Shown here piece by piece: positions 1 through 8,483 of a DNA stretch of 64,000 nucleotides. The translations under genes were made by a program, and so were the position numbers. The stretch spans positions 3,875-67,874 of the forward strand of contig DASSMA010000058.1 of NCBI GenBank assembly GCA_035689115.1, given 5' to 3'. Numbering within the stretch: position 1 is the first letter of the stretch; every line of letters begins with the position of its first letter. The notes under the pieces were generated by a model. That model did not search any database. It saw only the letters and a list, made by a program, of their open reading frames with translations, and was not told the origin of the DNA. This DNA comes from JAHFUS01 sp035689115. GTDB lineage: Bacteria; Actinomycetota; Acidimicrobiia; Acidimicrobiales; GCA-2861595.

Positions 1-34
1 GCGGCTCCGGCGGTGAGCCGGGGCCGGGCTGACC

Positions 35-1420
35 TCAGTCCGCCAGGGGCGGGATGTTCTGGTTGTGGCGGAACAAGTTGGTGGGATCCCAGTCCCGCTT
101 GACGGCCTGGAGCCGGGCGTAGCGCTCGGGTCCGAAGGCCGCCTCCACCCGCCCGAGGCCCTCGTCGCCGATGAAGTTCAGGTAGGCCCGCCCGACGGCC
201 CACGGCTTCATGCTGCCGGCCAGCCCGCGGGTGTAGGCGATGTTCGTGTCGCTGTCCGCCGGGTCCGGCCACAGGGACAGGTAGTGGATGTTCCACTTGG
301 CGGTGCGCTGCCCGAAGGCGGTGGCGTCCTCGGGGACGCGGGCGATGGCGCCTCCTCCGGGCACGAGGATGATCTGGGTGAGCGGGGACACCGGCTTGGT
401 GGCCCCCTCGACGAGGGTGTCCACCGCCTCGTCGGGCAACTCGTCGTAGAAGTCGGCCGTCCAGTAGTTCTGCATCCCCTCGGGGTTGGCCGGGTCGATC
501 ATCTTCTGGAGCTCGACGTACGGCATGGGCTGCACCATGTTGAGCGCCGGCGGCCCGAACTCGAGAAGCGGCCGCAGGACCTCCTGGCCCTGCTCCACCG
601 GGCCGGCGTACGACACGATGACGCCGACCATCGGCTTCCCGCGGGCCGGCTCCGGGACGAAGGGGGCGGGCGGGGCGGTGATGAAGGCCACGCCGCCGCC
701 GACCTCGTCGGGCGCCGACTCGAGGAAGCTTCGGTAGAAGCGGACCAGGTCGCCGGCCATGTGGACGGGGTAGCCGAGCATGCCTCCGAGCACGATGGGG
801 CCGACCCGGTGGACCCGCAGGTGGAAGGCGGTGACCACGCCGAAGTTGCCGCCGCCTCCCCGCAGGGCCCAGAACAGGTCCGGGTTCTCGTCGTCGGACG
901 CCACCACCTGGCTGCCGTCGGCGGTGACGACCTCGGCCTTCACCAGGTTGTCGCACACGAAGCCGAGCTTGCGCTCGAGCCAGCCGCTGCCGCTCCCGAG
1001 GGCCAGGCCGGCGACCCCGGTGCCCGAGACCCGGCCGCCGGTGACGGCCAGGCCGTGGGCCTGGGTGGCGGCGTCGACCTCGCCCCAGGTGCAGCCGCCC
1101 TCGACCGTGGCCACGCGCGACTCCGGGTCGACGGAGATACTCCGCATGCCCCGCATGTCGAGGCACACGCCGGCGTCGACCACCGCCGACCCCGTGACCC
1201 CGTGGCCACCGCCGTACACCGACAGCGGCAGGTCCTGCTCCCGGGCGAGGTTCACCACCATGGCGACGTCGCCCGCCGAGGCGCACCGGGCGATCAGCAC
1301 CGGCCGGCGGTCGATCATCCCGTTGAACACCCGGCGGGCCTCGTCGTACTGGTCGTCCCCCGGATGGATCAGCTGGCCCCCGAAGCCGGGCAACTCGAAC
1401 AGCGTCGTCCCGTCGGCCAT
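35..1420 (-). CDS. FAD-binding oxidoreductase, berberine-bridge-enzyme type
   Basis: A 461-aa flavoenzyme of the FAD-linked oxidase (PCMH) family. The N-terminal FAD domain shows YGGGHG with His73, the usual site of covalent histidyl-FAD attachment, then GGCTWGEVD and LALGSGSGWLERK. The C-terminus ends in the BBE signature (YARLQAVKRDWDPTNLFRHNQNI region, last 25 residues). The position that carries the second, cysteinyl flavin link in bicovalent members reads RVSGTGVAG without Cys, so I infer attachment through His only. The substrate cannot be told. Such enzymes oxidise sugars, alkaloids or phenolics. It stands alone upstream of minus-strand genes of unrelated function. ATG start. Confidence 0.85.
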   Translation of the reverse strand: MADGTTLFELPGFGGQLIHPGDDQYDEARRVFNGMIDRRPVLIARCASAGDVAMVVNLAREQDLPLSVYGGGHGVTGSAVVDAGVCLDMRGMRSISVDPESRVATVEGGCTWGEVDAATQAHGLAVTGGRVSGTGVAGLALGSGSGWLERKLGFVCDNLVKAEVVTADGSQVVASDDENPDLFWALRGGGGNFGVVTAFHLRVHRVGPIVLGGMLGYPVHMAGDLVRFYRSFLESAPDEVGGGVAFITAPPAPFVPEPARGKPMVGVIVSYAGPVEQGQEVLRPLLEFGPPALNMVQPMPYVELQKMIDPANPEGMQNYWTADFYDELPDEAVDTLVEGATKPVSPLTQIILVPGGGAIARVPEDATAFGQRTAKWNIHYLSLWPDPADSDTNIAYTRGLAGSMKPWAVGRAYLNFIGDEGLGRVEAAFGPERYARLQAVKRDWDPTNLFRHNQNIPPLAD

Positions 1421-1462
1421 GGTTTCGCCCTCCTCGTCGGGAAAAGGGCCATGGTAGGTGTG

Positions 1463-1747
1463 TCAGTCGCGGAACGCGGTCCCGGGGTCGGGCAGCACCG
1501 CCAGCCGCCAGCGGGCGACCAGGGTGACGAAGTTGACCGCCGCGGTGACGCCGGCCAGGACGGCCGAGTCGAGGACGGTCAGCGACAGGTGGATGCCCGC
1601 CGCCTGAGCCAGCGGGGGACTGACGAGGGCCGAGGTGAAGCCGGCGACGAACGTCCAGAACAGGCGCTCGGCCATGTCGGCCAGCCGGATGCTGGGCGCC
1701 GCCGGAGCGGTGCCGGCGACGAACGTGGTGGTGTCGGTGGTGCTCAT
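1463..1747 (-). CDS. small membrane protein, two predicted TM segments
   Basis: A 94-aa protein with a polar N-terminus rich in Thr, Ala and Pro, then two hydrophobic segments (about residues 27-48 and 56-78) joined by a short loop and followed by a short polar tail. The layout, with an acidic/amphipathic AERLFWTFVAGF lead into the first helix, recalls small phage-type holins, but no phage genes are nearby, so I do not assign that role. ATG start with GGGAGGGAA a few bases upstream. It lies 42 bp downstream of nothing related; the next minus-strand gene upstream is an alpha/beta hydrolase 78 bp away. Function unknown. Confidence 0.6.
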   Translation of the reverse strand: MSTTDTTTFVAGTAPAAPSIRLADMAERLFWTFVAGFTSALVSPPLAQAAGIHLSLTVLDSAVLAGVTAAVNFVTLVARWRLAVLPDPGTAFRD

Positions 1748-1825
1748 GATCGTTCCCTCCCTGGGCCGAGCTTCCGGTGTCCAGACGCGGAGGAGGGAGC
1801 GGTGATACGTCCGGTTCGGCGGCTG

Positions 1826-2959
1826 CTACCGGCTGGCGGCGGCGGTGGCGCCGCCGGCGGGGACGTCGTGGCGGTGCTTCTCGATGAACTCCACGAGCCT
1901 CGGGAAGATGTCGCGCGCCACGTTCTTGCCCATGAACGGGTCCTGGTGGCCGTAGCCGGGGAACACGTGCAGTTCGTGGCGGCCCGGGACGATGCGCTCC
2001 ATCCGCTCGTGGCACACGATGTTCGAGTTGGTGAACACCTTGTTGTTCTCGCCGGTCATGAACAGCACCGGCGTCTGGATGTCCTCGGCGTAGGTGAAGT
2101 AGTCGTCGGGCAGCCGGTCGAGGGCGGGGTTCGACGGTTCGTACTTCACGGCATGGCCGGCCTGCACCTGCCGCAGCACGTGCCGGTAGTAGTTCATGCT
2201 GGTGGCGCCGTAGAGGTCGCCGCCCCGCCGGTGGGTGACCGGGTCCATGTTCTCGTGGCTGTAGAGCGCCGGCCACCCCGTGCCCCACATGAGGCTCAGC
2301 ATGTGGCAGGCGGGCACGTCGCACTCGCGGTGGAACATGTCGATGACCCGGGACACCAGCTTGCCGCGCGACCACCCCGGCTCGTCGCCCCAGTGCGGGT
2401 TCAGGTAGGGGAACCCGAGGATGTTCTCGGCGACGGTGGGCGCCACGGTCAGCTTGAGCTTCGACCACGGCGGCACCCGCGGCGTGAGGGCCACGCTGTT
2501 GGCGATCACGCTCGAGATGCCGGTGACCGCCTTGCCGAACAGCGACATCATGAACGAGTTGGCGCCCAGGCAGTGGCAGATCACGTGGATGGGCTTGTCG
2601 CCGATGTGGCGGCGCATCTCGGCCACCGCCGCCGGATGGTCGAACAGGGCGCAGTCGTCCATGGTGTAGCGGTGCTTGAACAGGTTGTACGAGTGGCGGT
2701 TGCTCATCCGGAAGTCGAAGCACCACACGTCGCCGAAGCCCTGGTCGAGCAGGTAGCTCACCAGGTTGTAGTGCTCCGGCTGGATGAACATGTCGGTGGA
2801 CGTGGTGAGGCCGTGGATGATGAGGATGGCCTCGCCCGCCTCGCCCCGCTGGAAGCGGAGCATGCTGAGGCCGAGCTTGTCCTCGGTGGTCAGGTAGTGG
2901 GTGCTGACCTCGGCGTCCTTCACACCCTCCAGGGTGTAGAGAGGGATCTCCCGTTCCAT
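1826..2959 (-). CDS. alpha/beta-hydrolase with Cys nucleophile
   Basis: A 377-aa alpha/beta-hydrolase fold protein. The oxyanion region is AILIIHGLT (about 44-52), the nucleophile elbow is ICHCLGAN (127-134) and the C-terminal His lies in GYGHQD. The usual Ser of GxSxG is Cys130, and the first Gly is Cys128. Cys at this position also occurs in dienelactone hydrolases and in hydrolases associated with sterol oxidases (HCxGS-like elbows), so it can be catalytic. The usual acid position reads TGENNKVF, without a clear Asp. The likely substrate is a lipophilic ester or lactone, by inference only. ATG start; about 85 bp separate it from the hemerythrin gene upstream. Confidence 0.8.
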   Translation of the reverse strand: MEREIPLYTLEGVKDAEVSTHYLTTEDKLGLSMLRFQRGEAGEAILIIHGLTTSTDMFIQPEHYNLVSYLLDQGFGDVWCFDFRMSNRHSYNLFKHRYTMDDCALFDHPAAVAEMRRHIGDKPIHVICHCLGANSFMMSLFGKAVTGISSVIANSVALTPRVPPWSKLKLTVAPTVAENILGFPYLNPHWGDEPGWSRGKLVSRVIDMFHRECDVPACHMLSLMWGTGWPALYSHENMDPVTHRRGGDLYGATSMNYYRHVLRQVQAGHAVKYEPSNPALDRLPDDYFTYAEDIQTPVLFMTGENNKVFTNSNIVCHERMERIVPGRHELHVFPGYGHQDPFMGKNVARDIFPRLVEFIEKHRHDVPAGGATAAASR

Positions 2960-3044
2960 GTGCCTGTCCTCCCGTGCCCGCGTACGCGCCGGAACAAGGG
3001 TAACCGCCCCGTTCGCCTAGTTCGACGGGCTCGCCGCAGGGCCC

Positions 3045-3584
3045 TCAGGCGCGGACGGCGTCGCGGACCCGGTCCACCAGGGCGGCGCCGGCGCCGGCGG
3101 CCACGTTGCCCGGCGGCTCGTCGGGCGCCTTGGGGTGCGGGTGGGTGGGCGCCGTCCGCTTGGCGTCCTCCATGGCGGTGCCCAGCTCGCCGAGCGCCTT
3201 GCGGCCCATGGCCTGGCGCACCTGGGGGAACAGCTCCTGCTCCTCCTCCTCGACGTGGTGCCGGACGTTCTCGATGAGCACGGTCATCTTGGCCCGGAAC
3301 CGCTCGTCCTCGGGGTCGCCGCCGTCGAGCTCCTTGGCCACCCACTTCACGATGTGGTGCTCCTCTAGGGACTCGAGGACCATGTCCTCGGTGTCGGGCA
3401 CCGCCTTGCGGATGGCGGGGTAGAAGAGCTGCTCCTCGATGGCGGCATGGACCGACAGCTCGCGCACGATCCGCTCGGCCAGGTCCCGTTGGGCGGCGTG
3501 GGCCCGGGGCCCGGTCTTCTCGAACTTCTTGAACAGGCTCTCAACGGTCTTGTGGTCCTGCTTCAGCAGCGTGATGGCATCCAT
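3045..3584 (-). CDS. hemerythrin/HHE domain protein
   Basis: A 179-aa protein whose first 140 residues form a hemerythrin-like four-helix bundle. Metal ligands are visible in order: HKTVE near residue 10, HAAIEEQLFYPAI in the second helix, LEEHHIVKW in the third, and NVRHHVEEEEQELFPQ in the fourth. The family binds a di-iron centre and handles O2, NO or iron. The last 40 residues are a Pro/Ala-rich tail. I chose the ATG at MDAITLL because everything upstream in this frame is the antisense of the neighbouring signalling gene. There is no clear ribosome-binding site. It is divergently transcribed from the REC-GGDEF-EAL gene with a gap of about 106 bp. Confidence 0.85.
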   Translation of the reverse strand: MDAITLLKQDHKTVESLFKKFEKTGPRAHAAQRDLAERIVRELSVHAAIEEQLFYPAIRKAVPDTEDMVLESLEEHHIVKWVAKELDGGDPEDERFRAKMTVLIENVRHHVEEEEQELFPQVRQAMGRKALGELGTAMEDAKRTAPTHPHPKAPDEPPGNVAAGAGAALVDRVRDAVRA

Positions 3585-3690
3585 ACAGGAGGTGTTCCCC
3601 CGCCGGCGGCCCTTGGAACGGCCTGGCCGAGCCGTACAATTGAGGGTGGCGACCGGGTTTCGTCGACCGCTCGCCCGGAGGAGGTCGGCG

Positions 3691-5451
3691 ATGCGGAGCA
3701 CGTCCCACCGGAGCGGTGCGTTGGTGGCCGACCCACCACCGGCGGACGACGTTCCGGCCTCGGGCCGGTCGAGCGTCCCTTCGTCGGTGCTGCTGGTGGA
3801 GGACGACGAGGGCGACGCCCTGATCGTGCGTCGCCTCGTGGCCGCGGCCGGCGGGATCGAAGTCGCTGTGGTCAGGCGGCTGGACGAGGCACGCGAGCAC
3901 CTAGTCGCCCACACCGTGCAGTGCGTGCTGCTGGATCTCTCGCTGCCCGACGCGCGCGGGCTCGACACCGTGGAGGGCGTGCGCAGCGCCGATCCGGACG
4001 TGGCCATCGTGGTGGTGAGCGGCCTGAACGACGAGGACATGGCGGTGGCGTCGCTCCAGCGGGGCGCCCAGGACTACCTCACCAAGGACGAGATCGACGG
4101 CCGCTCGCTGTGGCGGGCGATCCGCTACGCCGTCGAGCGCAAGCGCAGCGAGCTGCTGATCCGCTACCAGGCCAACCACGACGCCCTCACCGGCCTGGCC
4201 AACAGGCTGCTGTTCATGGAGCGGCTGCGCGCCGCCGTGGCCCGCCTGGCCCGGCACGGCTCCCACGTGGCGGTGCTCTTCCTCGACCTCGACCATTTCA
4301 AGTGGGTCAACGACAGCCTGGGCCACGACGCCGGCGACGAGCTGATCATGGAGGTGGCGGCCCGGCTGGCGGCCGCCCTCCGCCCCGAGGACGTGGCCGC
4401 CCGCCTCGGGGGCGACGAGTTCCTCGTCCTGGTGGAGGACGTGCGCGCCGAGCTGGACGCCGCGCTGGTGGCCGAGCGCATCCACCGGATGCTCGAGGAG
4501 CCGTTCCTCGTCCGCGGCCTCGAGCTGCGGCTGACGGCCAGCGTCGGGATCTCGCTGTCCGGCGACCCGGGGGTCCAGGCCGACGCGCTGGTGCGGGACG
4601 CCGACGCCGCCATGTACCGGGCCAAGGCGCTCGGGCGGGACCGGTCCGAGCTGTTCGACGCCGGCCTGCGGCACCTGGCGCAAACCCGCCTCCAGATGGA
4701 GAACGACCTCCGGCGGGCGGTCGACCGCGGCGAGTTCGTGGTCCACTACCAGCCGGTCGTCGAGCTTGAGGAGGGCCGGCTCGTCGGGGCCGAGGCGCTG
4801 GTGCGCTGGTGCCACCCGTCCGGCACCCTGCTGCCGCCCGACCGGTTCATGGCGCTGGCCGAGGAGACCGGCCTCATCGTGCCGATCGGCGACTTCGTGC
4901 TGCGGACCGCCTGCGAGCAGCTGCGCGTGTGGGAGCGCCGGGCCGGCTTCGTGCCCGCCCTCAGCGTGAACCTGTCGTCGGTGCAGGTGGCCGATCCCGG
5001 CCTCGGCCGGCGGATCGGCGGGATCATCGCCGCCGCCGGCGTGGACCCGGCCAGCCTCTGCCTCGAGGTGACCGAGACCACCATCCTCGGCGAGGCCGCC
5101 GCCAGCCTCGACCGGCTCCGCGAGCTGCGGGGGCTCGGCGTGCGCCTGGGGATCGACGACTTCGGCACCGGCTACTCGTCGCTCACCTACCTCAAGCGCT
5201 ACCCGTTCGAGGTCCTGAAGGTCGACCGTTCCTTCACCGCCGGCCTGGGCGTCAACGCCGACGACGCCGCCATCGTCGAGGCCATCGTCGGCCTGGCGCG
5301 GGTGCTGGCGATGGAGGTGATCGTGGAGGGGGTGGAGACGGAGACCCAACGGGCGTGGCTCCGCCATCTCGGCTGCACCCGTGCCCAGGGCTTCCTGTTC
5401 GCCGCACCGGCGCCGGCCGACCAGCTCGACCGGTGGCCGCTGGCGGAGTGA
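3691..5451 (+). CDS. response regulator with GGDEF and EAL domains (c-di-GMP turnover)
   Basis: A 586-aa REC-GGDEF-EAL protein. The receiver (about 31-150) starts SVLLVEDDEGDAL with phosphoacceptor Asp82 in LLDLSLPD. The GGDEF domain has an intact RLGGDEF (240-244) and DLDHFKWVND, predicting diguanylate cyclase activity. The EAL domain has intact EALVRW (from residue 368), EVTETTI and DDFGTGYSSL, predicting c-di-GMP phosphodiesterase activity. So both catalytic sites look functional. The ATG at 3691 has GGAGGAGG six bases upstream; the longer open frame upstream is not needed. The stop overlaps the kinase start (GTGA), which points to a co-translated signalling operon with the kinase and the small regulator downstream. 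Confidence 0.93.
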   Translation: MRSTSHRSGALVADPPPADDVPASGRSSVPSSVLLVEDDEGDALIVRRLVAAAGGIEVAVVRRLDEAREHLVAHTVQCVLLDLSLPDARGLDTVEGVRSADPDVAIVVVSGLNDEDMAVASLQRGAQDYLTKDEIDGRSLWRAIRYAVERKRSELLIRYQANHDALTGLANRLLFMERLRAAVARLARHGSHVAVLFLDLDHFKWVNDSLGHDAGDELIMEVAARLAAALRPEDVAARLGGDEFLVLVEDVRAELDAALVAERIHRMLEEPFLVRGLELRLTASVGISLSGDPGVQADALVRDADAAMYRAKALGRDRSELFDAGLRHLAQTRLQMENDLRRAVDRGEFVVHYQPVVELEEGRLVGAEALVRWCHPSGTLLPPDRFMALAEETGLIVPIGDFVLRTACEQLRVWERRAGFVPALSVNLSSVQVADPGLGRRIGGIIAAAGVDPASLCLEVTETTILGEAAASLDRLRELRGLGVRLGIDDFGTGYSSLTYLKRYPFEVLKVDRSFTAGLGVNADDAAIVEAIVGLARVLAMEVIVEGVETETQRAWLRHLGCTRAQGFLFAAPAPADQLDRWPLAE

Positions 5452-6890
5452 CCGTGGCTCTTCCCGACGCCGATGCCTGGCGGCTGCTCGATCTGGCCGC
5501 CGACGCCATCTTCGTGCGCGACGCCGGCGGGGTCATCACCTACTGGAACGCCGGGGCCGCCCGGCTCTACGGCTGGGCGCCGGAGGAGGCGGTCGGACAG
5601 GTCGCCGGCCGGCTCCTCGGGACGCGCTATCCCGAGGGCGAGGCGGCGGTGGTCGCGGCGGCGGAGGCCGGCGGGTGGGACGGCGAGCTGGTCCAGCTGG
5701 CGCGCGACGGCCGCCGGGTGCTCGTCGAGAGCCGCTGGGTCGCCGACATCGACGCCGACGGCCTGCTGCGGGGGTTCCTCGAGGTCAACCGGGACATCAC
5801 CGCCCGGCGCGCCGCCGAGCAGCGGGTCCGCCGGCTGCTGGAGGCGGCCCCCGACCCCACGGTCCTCGTCGACGAGCACGGCATCATCCGGATGGCCAAC
5901 CGGCGGGCCCACGGGCTGCTCGGCTACGACCCCGGCGCCCTGCCCGGCATGGCGGTCGAGACCCTGGTGCCCGACGGGGTACGGGCCGGTCACGCCAAGC
6001 TCCGGGAGGGCTACTTCACGGACCCCCAGCCGCGGACCATGGGGGCGAGCGTCGACCTGGCGGCCCGTCGGGCCGACGGGACGGAGGTGCCGGTGGAGAT
6101 CTCGCTGGCGCCCGTCGAGACCGAGGAGGGCATGCTCGTGGCCGCCGCCCTCCGCGACGTGACGGTGCGCCGCCAGGTCCAGCGCCGCCTCGAGGACCAG
6201 GCGGCGGCGCTGGCCCGTTCCAACGCCGAGCTCGAGCGATTCGCCTACGTGGCCTCCCACGACCTCCAGGAGCCGCTGCGAAAGGTGGCGACGTTCTGCA
6301 AGCTGCTCAAGGAGGACTACGGGGGCCGGCTCGACGAGACGGCCGACATGTACATCGACTACGCGGTCGACGGGGCGCTGCGCATGCGCGACCTGATCAA
6401 CGACCTCTTGACGTTCTCCCGGATCGGGCGGCGGGAGGGTGCGGCCGAGGACGTCGACGTGGCCGCTGTCGTGGCCACGGCGCTGCGCAACCTGGACGCA
6501 CTGCGGGAGGAGTGCGACGCCACCGTCGACGTCGGCGACCTGCCCACCGTGCGGGCCGAGCGGTCCCTGCTCGTGCAGCTGTACCAGAACCTCCTCGGCA
6601 ACGCCCTGAAGTTCCGCGCCCCGGGGCGGCGCTGCCATGTCGAGGTCGGTGCCCGGCGCCAGGGCGGCGAGTGGCTGTTCTGGGTGGCCGACAACGGCAT
6701 CGGCATCGACGACGACAAGGGCGAGCAGATCTTCGAGATGTTCAGCCGGCTGCACGCCCGCACCGAGTACCCGGGGACCGGGATCGGGCTCGCCATCTGC
6801 CGGCGGATCGTGGAGCGGTCGGGCGGTCGCATCTGGCTCGACTCCCGGCCCGGGGTCGGCTCGACGTTCTCCTGGACGATGCGCACGTGA
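5448..6890 (+). CDS. PAS-PAS sensor histidine kinase
   Basis: A 480-aa soluble sensor kinase: PAS domain 1 (about 8-125), PAS domain 2 (about 132-245), a short coiled linker, HisKA with phospho-His271 in SHDLQEPLR, and HATPase_c with NLLGNALKF, DNGIGI and GTGIGLAI. FAYVASHDLQEPLRKV is the form seen in bacteriophytochrome-type and similar PAS kinases. No transmembrane segment is seen, so it senses a cytoplasmic cue. Start is the GTG overlapping the TGA of the previous gene; a second GTG two codons on is possible. Neighbours are a c-di-GMP enzyme with a receiver and a stand-alone receiver, both plausible phosphotransfer partners. Confidence 0.92.
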   Translation: MTVALPDADAWRLLDLAADAIFVRDAGGVITYWNAGAARLYGWAPEEAVGQVAGRLLGTRYPEGEAAVVAAAEAGGWDGELVQLARDGRRVLVESRWVADIDADGLLRGFLEVNRDITARRAAEQRVRRLLEAAPDPTVLVDEHGIIRMANRRAHGLLGYDPGALPGMAVETLVPDGVRAGHAKLREGYFTDPQPRTMGASVDLAARRADGTEVPVEISLAPVETEEGMLVAAALRDVTVRRQVQRRLEDQAAALARSNAELERFAYVASHDLQEPLRKVATFCKLLKEDYGGRLDETADMYIDYAVDGALRMRDLINDLLTFSRIGRREGAAEDVDVAAVVATALRNLDALREECDATVDVGDLPTVRAERSLLVQLYQNLLGNALKFRAPGRRCHVEVGARRQGGEWLFWVADNGIGIDDDKGEQIFEMFSRLHARTEYPGTGIGLAICRRIVERSGGRIWLDSRPGVGSTFSWTMRT

Positions 6891-6913
6891 CCCCAGTCCC
6901 GAAGGAGGGTGGC

Positions 6914-7342
6914 ATGCAGCCGGTGGAGATCCTGCTCGTCGAGGACGACCCGGGGGACGTCTACATCACCCGCCGGGCGCTGGAGCGGGCCAAGATCAGC
7001 AACACCCTCCACACCGTCGGCGACGGCGAGGCCGCCATGCGGTTCCTGCGCCGGGAAGGCGAGTACGCCGGCGCCCCGAGTCCCGACCTGATCCTTCTCG
7101 ACCTGAACCTCCCGCGCATGGACGGGCGCCAGGTGCTGGAGCAGGTGAAGTTGGACGAGGAGCTACGGCGGATCCCGGTGGTGGTCCTCACGACGTCGGC
7201 GGCCGAGGAGGACGTCCTCCGCAGCTACGACCTCCACGCCAACCTCTACGTCGTCAAGCCGGTGGAGGCCGACAAGTTCCTGCACGTGGTGGGGGAGATC
7301 GACGACTTCTTCGTGACGGTCGTCCGCCTTCCCCCTCGGTGA
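6914..7342 (+). CDS. single-domain response regulator (Rcp1-like)
   Basis: A 142-aa receiver domain with no output domain. The acidic pocket is LVEDDPGD, the phosphoacceptor is Asp63 in LLDLNLPRMDG, the switch Thr lies in VVVLTTSA and the Lys in VVKPVEA. The sequence is of the Rcp1 type that partners phytochrome-like kinases. ATG start with GAAGGAGGG five bases upstream. It is the third gene of the signalling operon, 23 bp after the histidine kinase, and probably accepts phosphate from it. Specificity is inferred from context only. Confidence 0.92.
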   Translation: MQPVEILLVEDDPGDVYITRRALERAKISNTLHTVGDGEAAMRFLRREGEYAGAPSPDLILLDLNLPRMDGRQVLEQVKLDEELRRIPVVVLTTSAAEEDVLRSYDLHANLYVVKPVEADKFLHVVGEIDDFFVTVVRLPPR

Positions 7343-7355
7343 GCCGGGGGACGCG

Positions 7356-8477
7356 TCAGCTGCGCCGGCCGGACGCCTGCCAGGCGTCCGCCAGGCGCCG
7401 GGCCTCGTCGTCGCCCATAGCCTGCACCGGCTCCGCCGCCCGCCTGGCCTCCTCGTCGCCGGCCGCCCGGACCGGCTCCTCCAGGCGTGCCCTCCGCCGC
7501 TCTACCCGCTCGGCCAGCGGCTCGGGCCGGCGCCGCTGCTCGGGTGGCGGGCCGGCCGCCTCCTTGGCCGCCTGGCGCTCGAGTTCGGCGTTGAGCTCGC
7601 CTCCGGCGACCACGGCGATCGCCGACAGGTACAGCCAGAGCAGCAGGACGACCACGCCGGTGAGCGACCCGTAGGTGCGGGCGTACGACGAGAAGCTCGA
7701 CACGTAGAAGGAGAACGCCAGCGATGCGGCCAGCCACAGCAGTGCGGCCACCACCCCGCCGGGGCTGATCCACACGAACCGGGGCGAGTCGCGGTTGGGC
7801 CCGAGGTAGTAGAAGAGGGCGAACATCAGGCTGAGGAAGCCGAGGGCCACCACCCACCGGGCGATCGTCCACACGAGCACGAACAGCGCGCCGAGCGGCA
7901 GGTGGTCGTGCAGGACGTTGCCGAGCGGCCGGCCGAACACGATCAGGGCGGTGGCCGCGCCTCCGCACACGGCGGCGGCGGCGATCAGTTCCAGGGCGAC
8001 GAGCCGGGCCTTGACGAAGCGCCGCTCGGTGGCGACGTCGTAGGCGACGTCGAGGCCCCGCTGGAGGGCGACCATCCCGGCGGTTGCGCCCCACAGGGCG
8101 GCCGCGACGCCGATGACGGCGGCACTGACCGAACTGGCCTTCGACTGCGTGCCGGCCCGCTGCACGGCGCCGACGAGCACGCCGGCGGCGTCTCCCGGAA
8201 GGGCCGAGCGGAGGGCGCGGACCACGGCGTCGGTGCCCTCGCGGCTCAGTCCGACCAGTCCTACGAGGCCGACCGCGGCCAGCACGGCCGGGAACACGGC
8301 GAGGAACCAGTAGAAGGCCATGCCGGCGGCGGCGAGTGTGCCGCGGTCGGCCTTGAACTCGGCCGCCGCCCGCTTCAGGGACGCCTTCCACCCCGCGGCG
8401 CCCCGTTCGGCGGGGGAGTCGGGCCCGCCTCCGCCGCCGACCTGGGGCGGGACCTGCTCGTCTGCCTGGCGCAGCAC
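7356..8477 (-). CDS. YihY/virulence factor BrkB family membrane protein
   Basis: A 373-aa integral membrane protein of the YihY/BrkB (UPF0761) family. Family features include GTLAAAGMAFYWFLAVFPAVLA in the first helix, LWGATAGMVALQRGLDVAYD, and FYYLGPNR followed by WISPGGVVAALLW. About six hydrophobic segments lie between residues 50 and 290. The C-terminal 75 residues are a charged Arg/Glu/Ala-rich cytoplasmic tail with two similar segments containing DEEARRAAEPVQA and DDEARRLADAWQA. The molecular role of the family is not established. It ends 14 bp from the convergent response regulator gene, and it is the last gene of the minus-strand envelope set. Confidence 0.88.
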   Translation of the reverse strand: MLRQADEQVPPQVGGGGGPDSPAERGAAGWKASLKRAAAEFKADRGTLAAAGMAFYWFLAVFPAVLAAVGLVGLVGLSREGTDAVVRALRSALPGDAAGVLVGAVQRAGTQSKASSVSAAVIGVAAALWGATAGMVALQRGLDVAYDVATERRFVKARLVALELIAAAAVCGGAATALIVFGRPLGNVLHDHLPLGALFVLVWTIARWVVALGFLSLMFALFYYLGPNRDSPRFVWISPGGVVAALLWLAASLAFSFYVSSFSSYARTYGSLTGVVVLLLWLYLSAIAVVAGGELNAELERQAAKEAAGPPPEQRRRPEPLAERVERRRARLEEPVRAAGDEEARRAAEPVQAMGDDEARRLADAWQASGRRS

Positions 8478-8483
8478 CCCTGC

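Noticed and set aside
65..3277. A 1070-codon plus-strand open frame opposite the flavin oxidoreductase and hydrolase genes
   Set aside because: It is the antisense of three recognised genes, rich in His/Arg/Gly/Val as expected of a GC-rich shadow frame, with no family motif.
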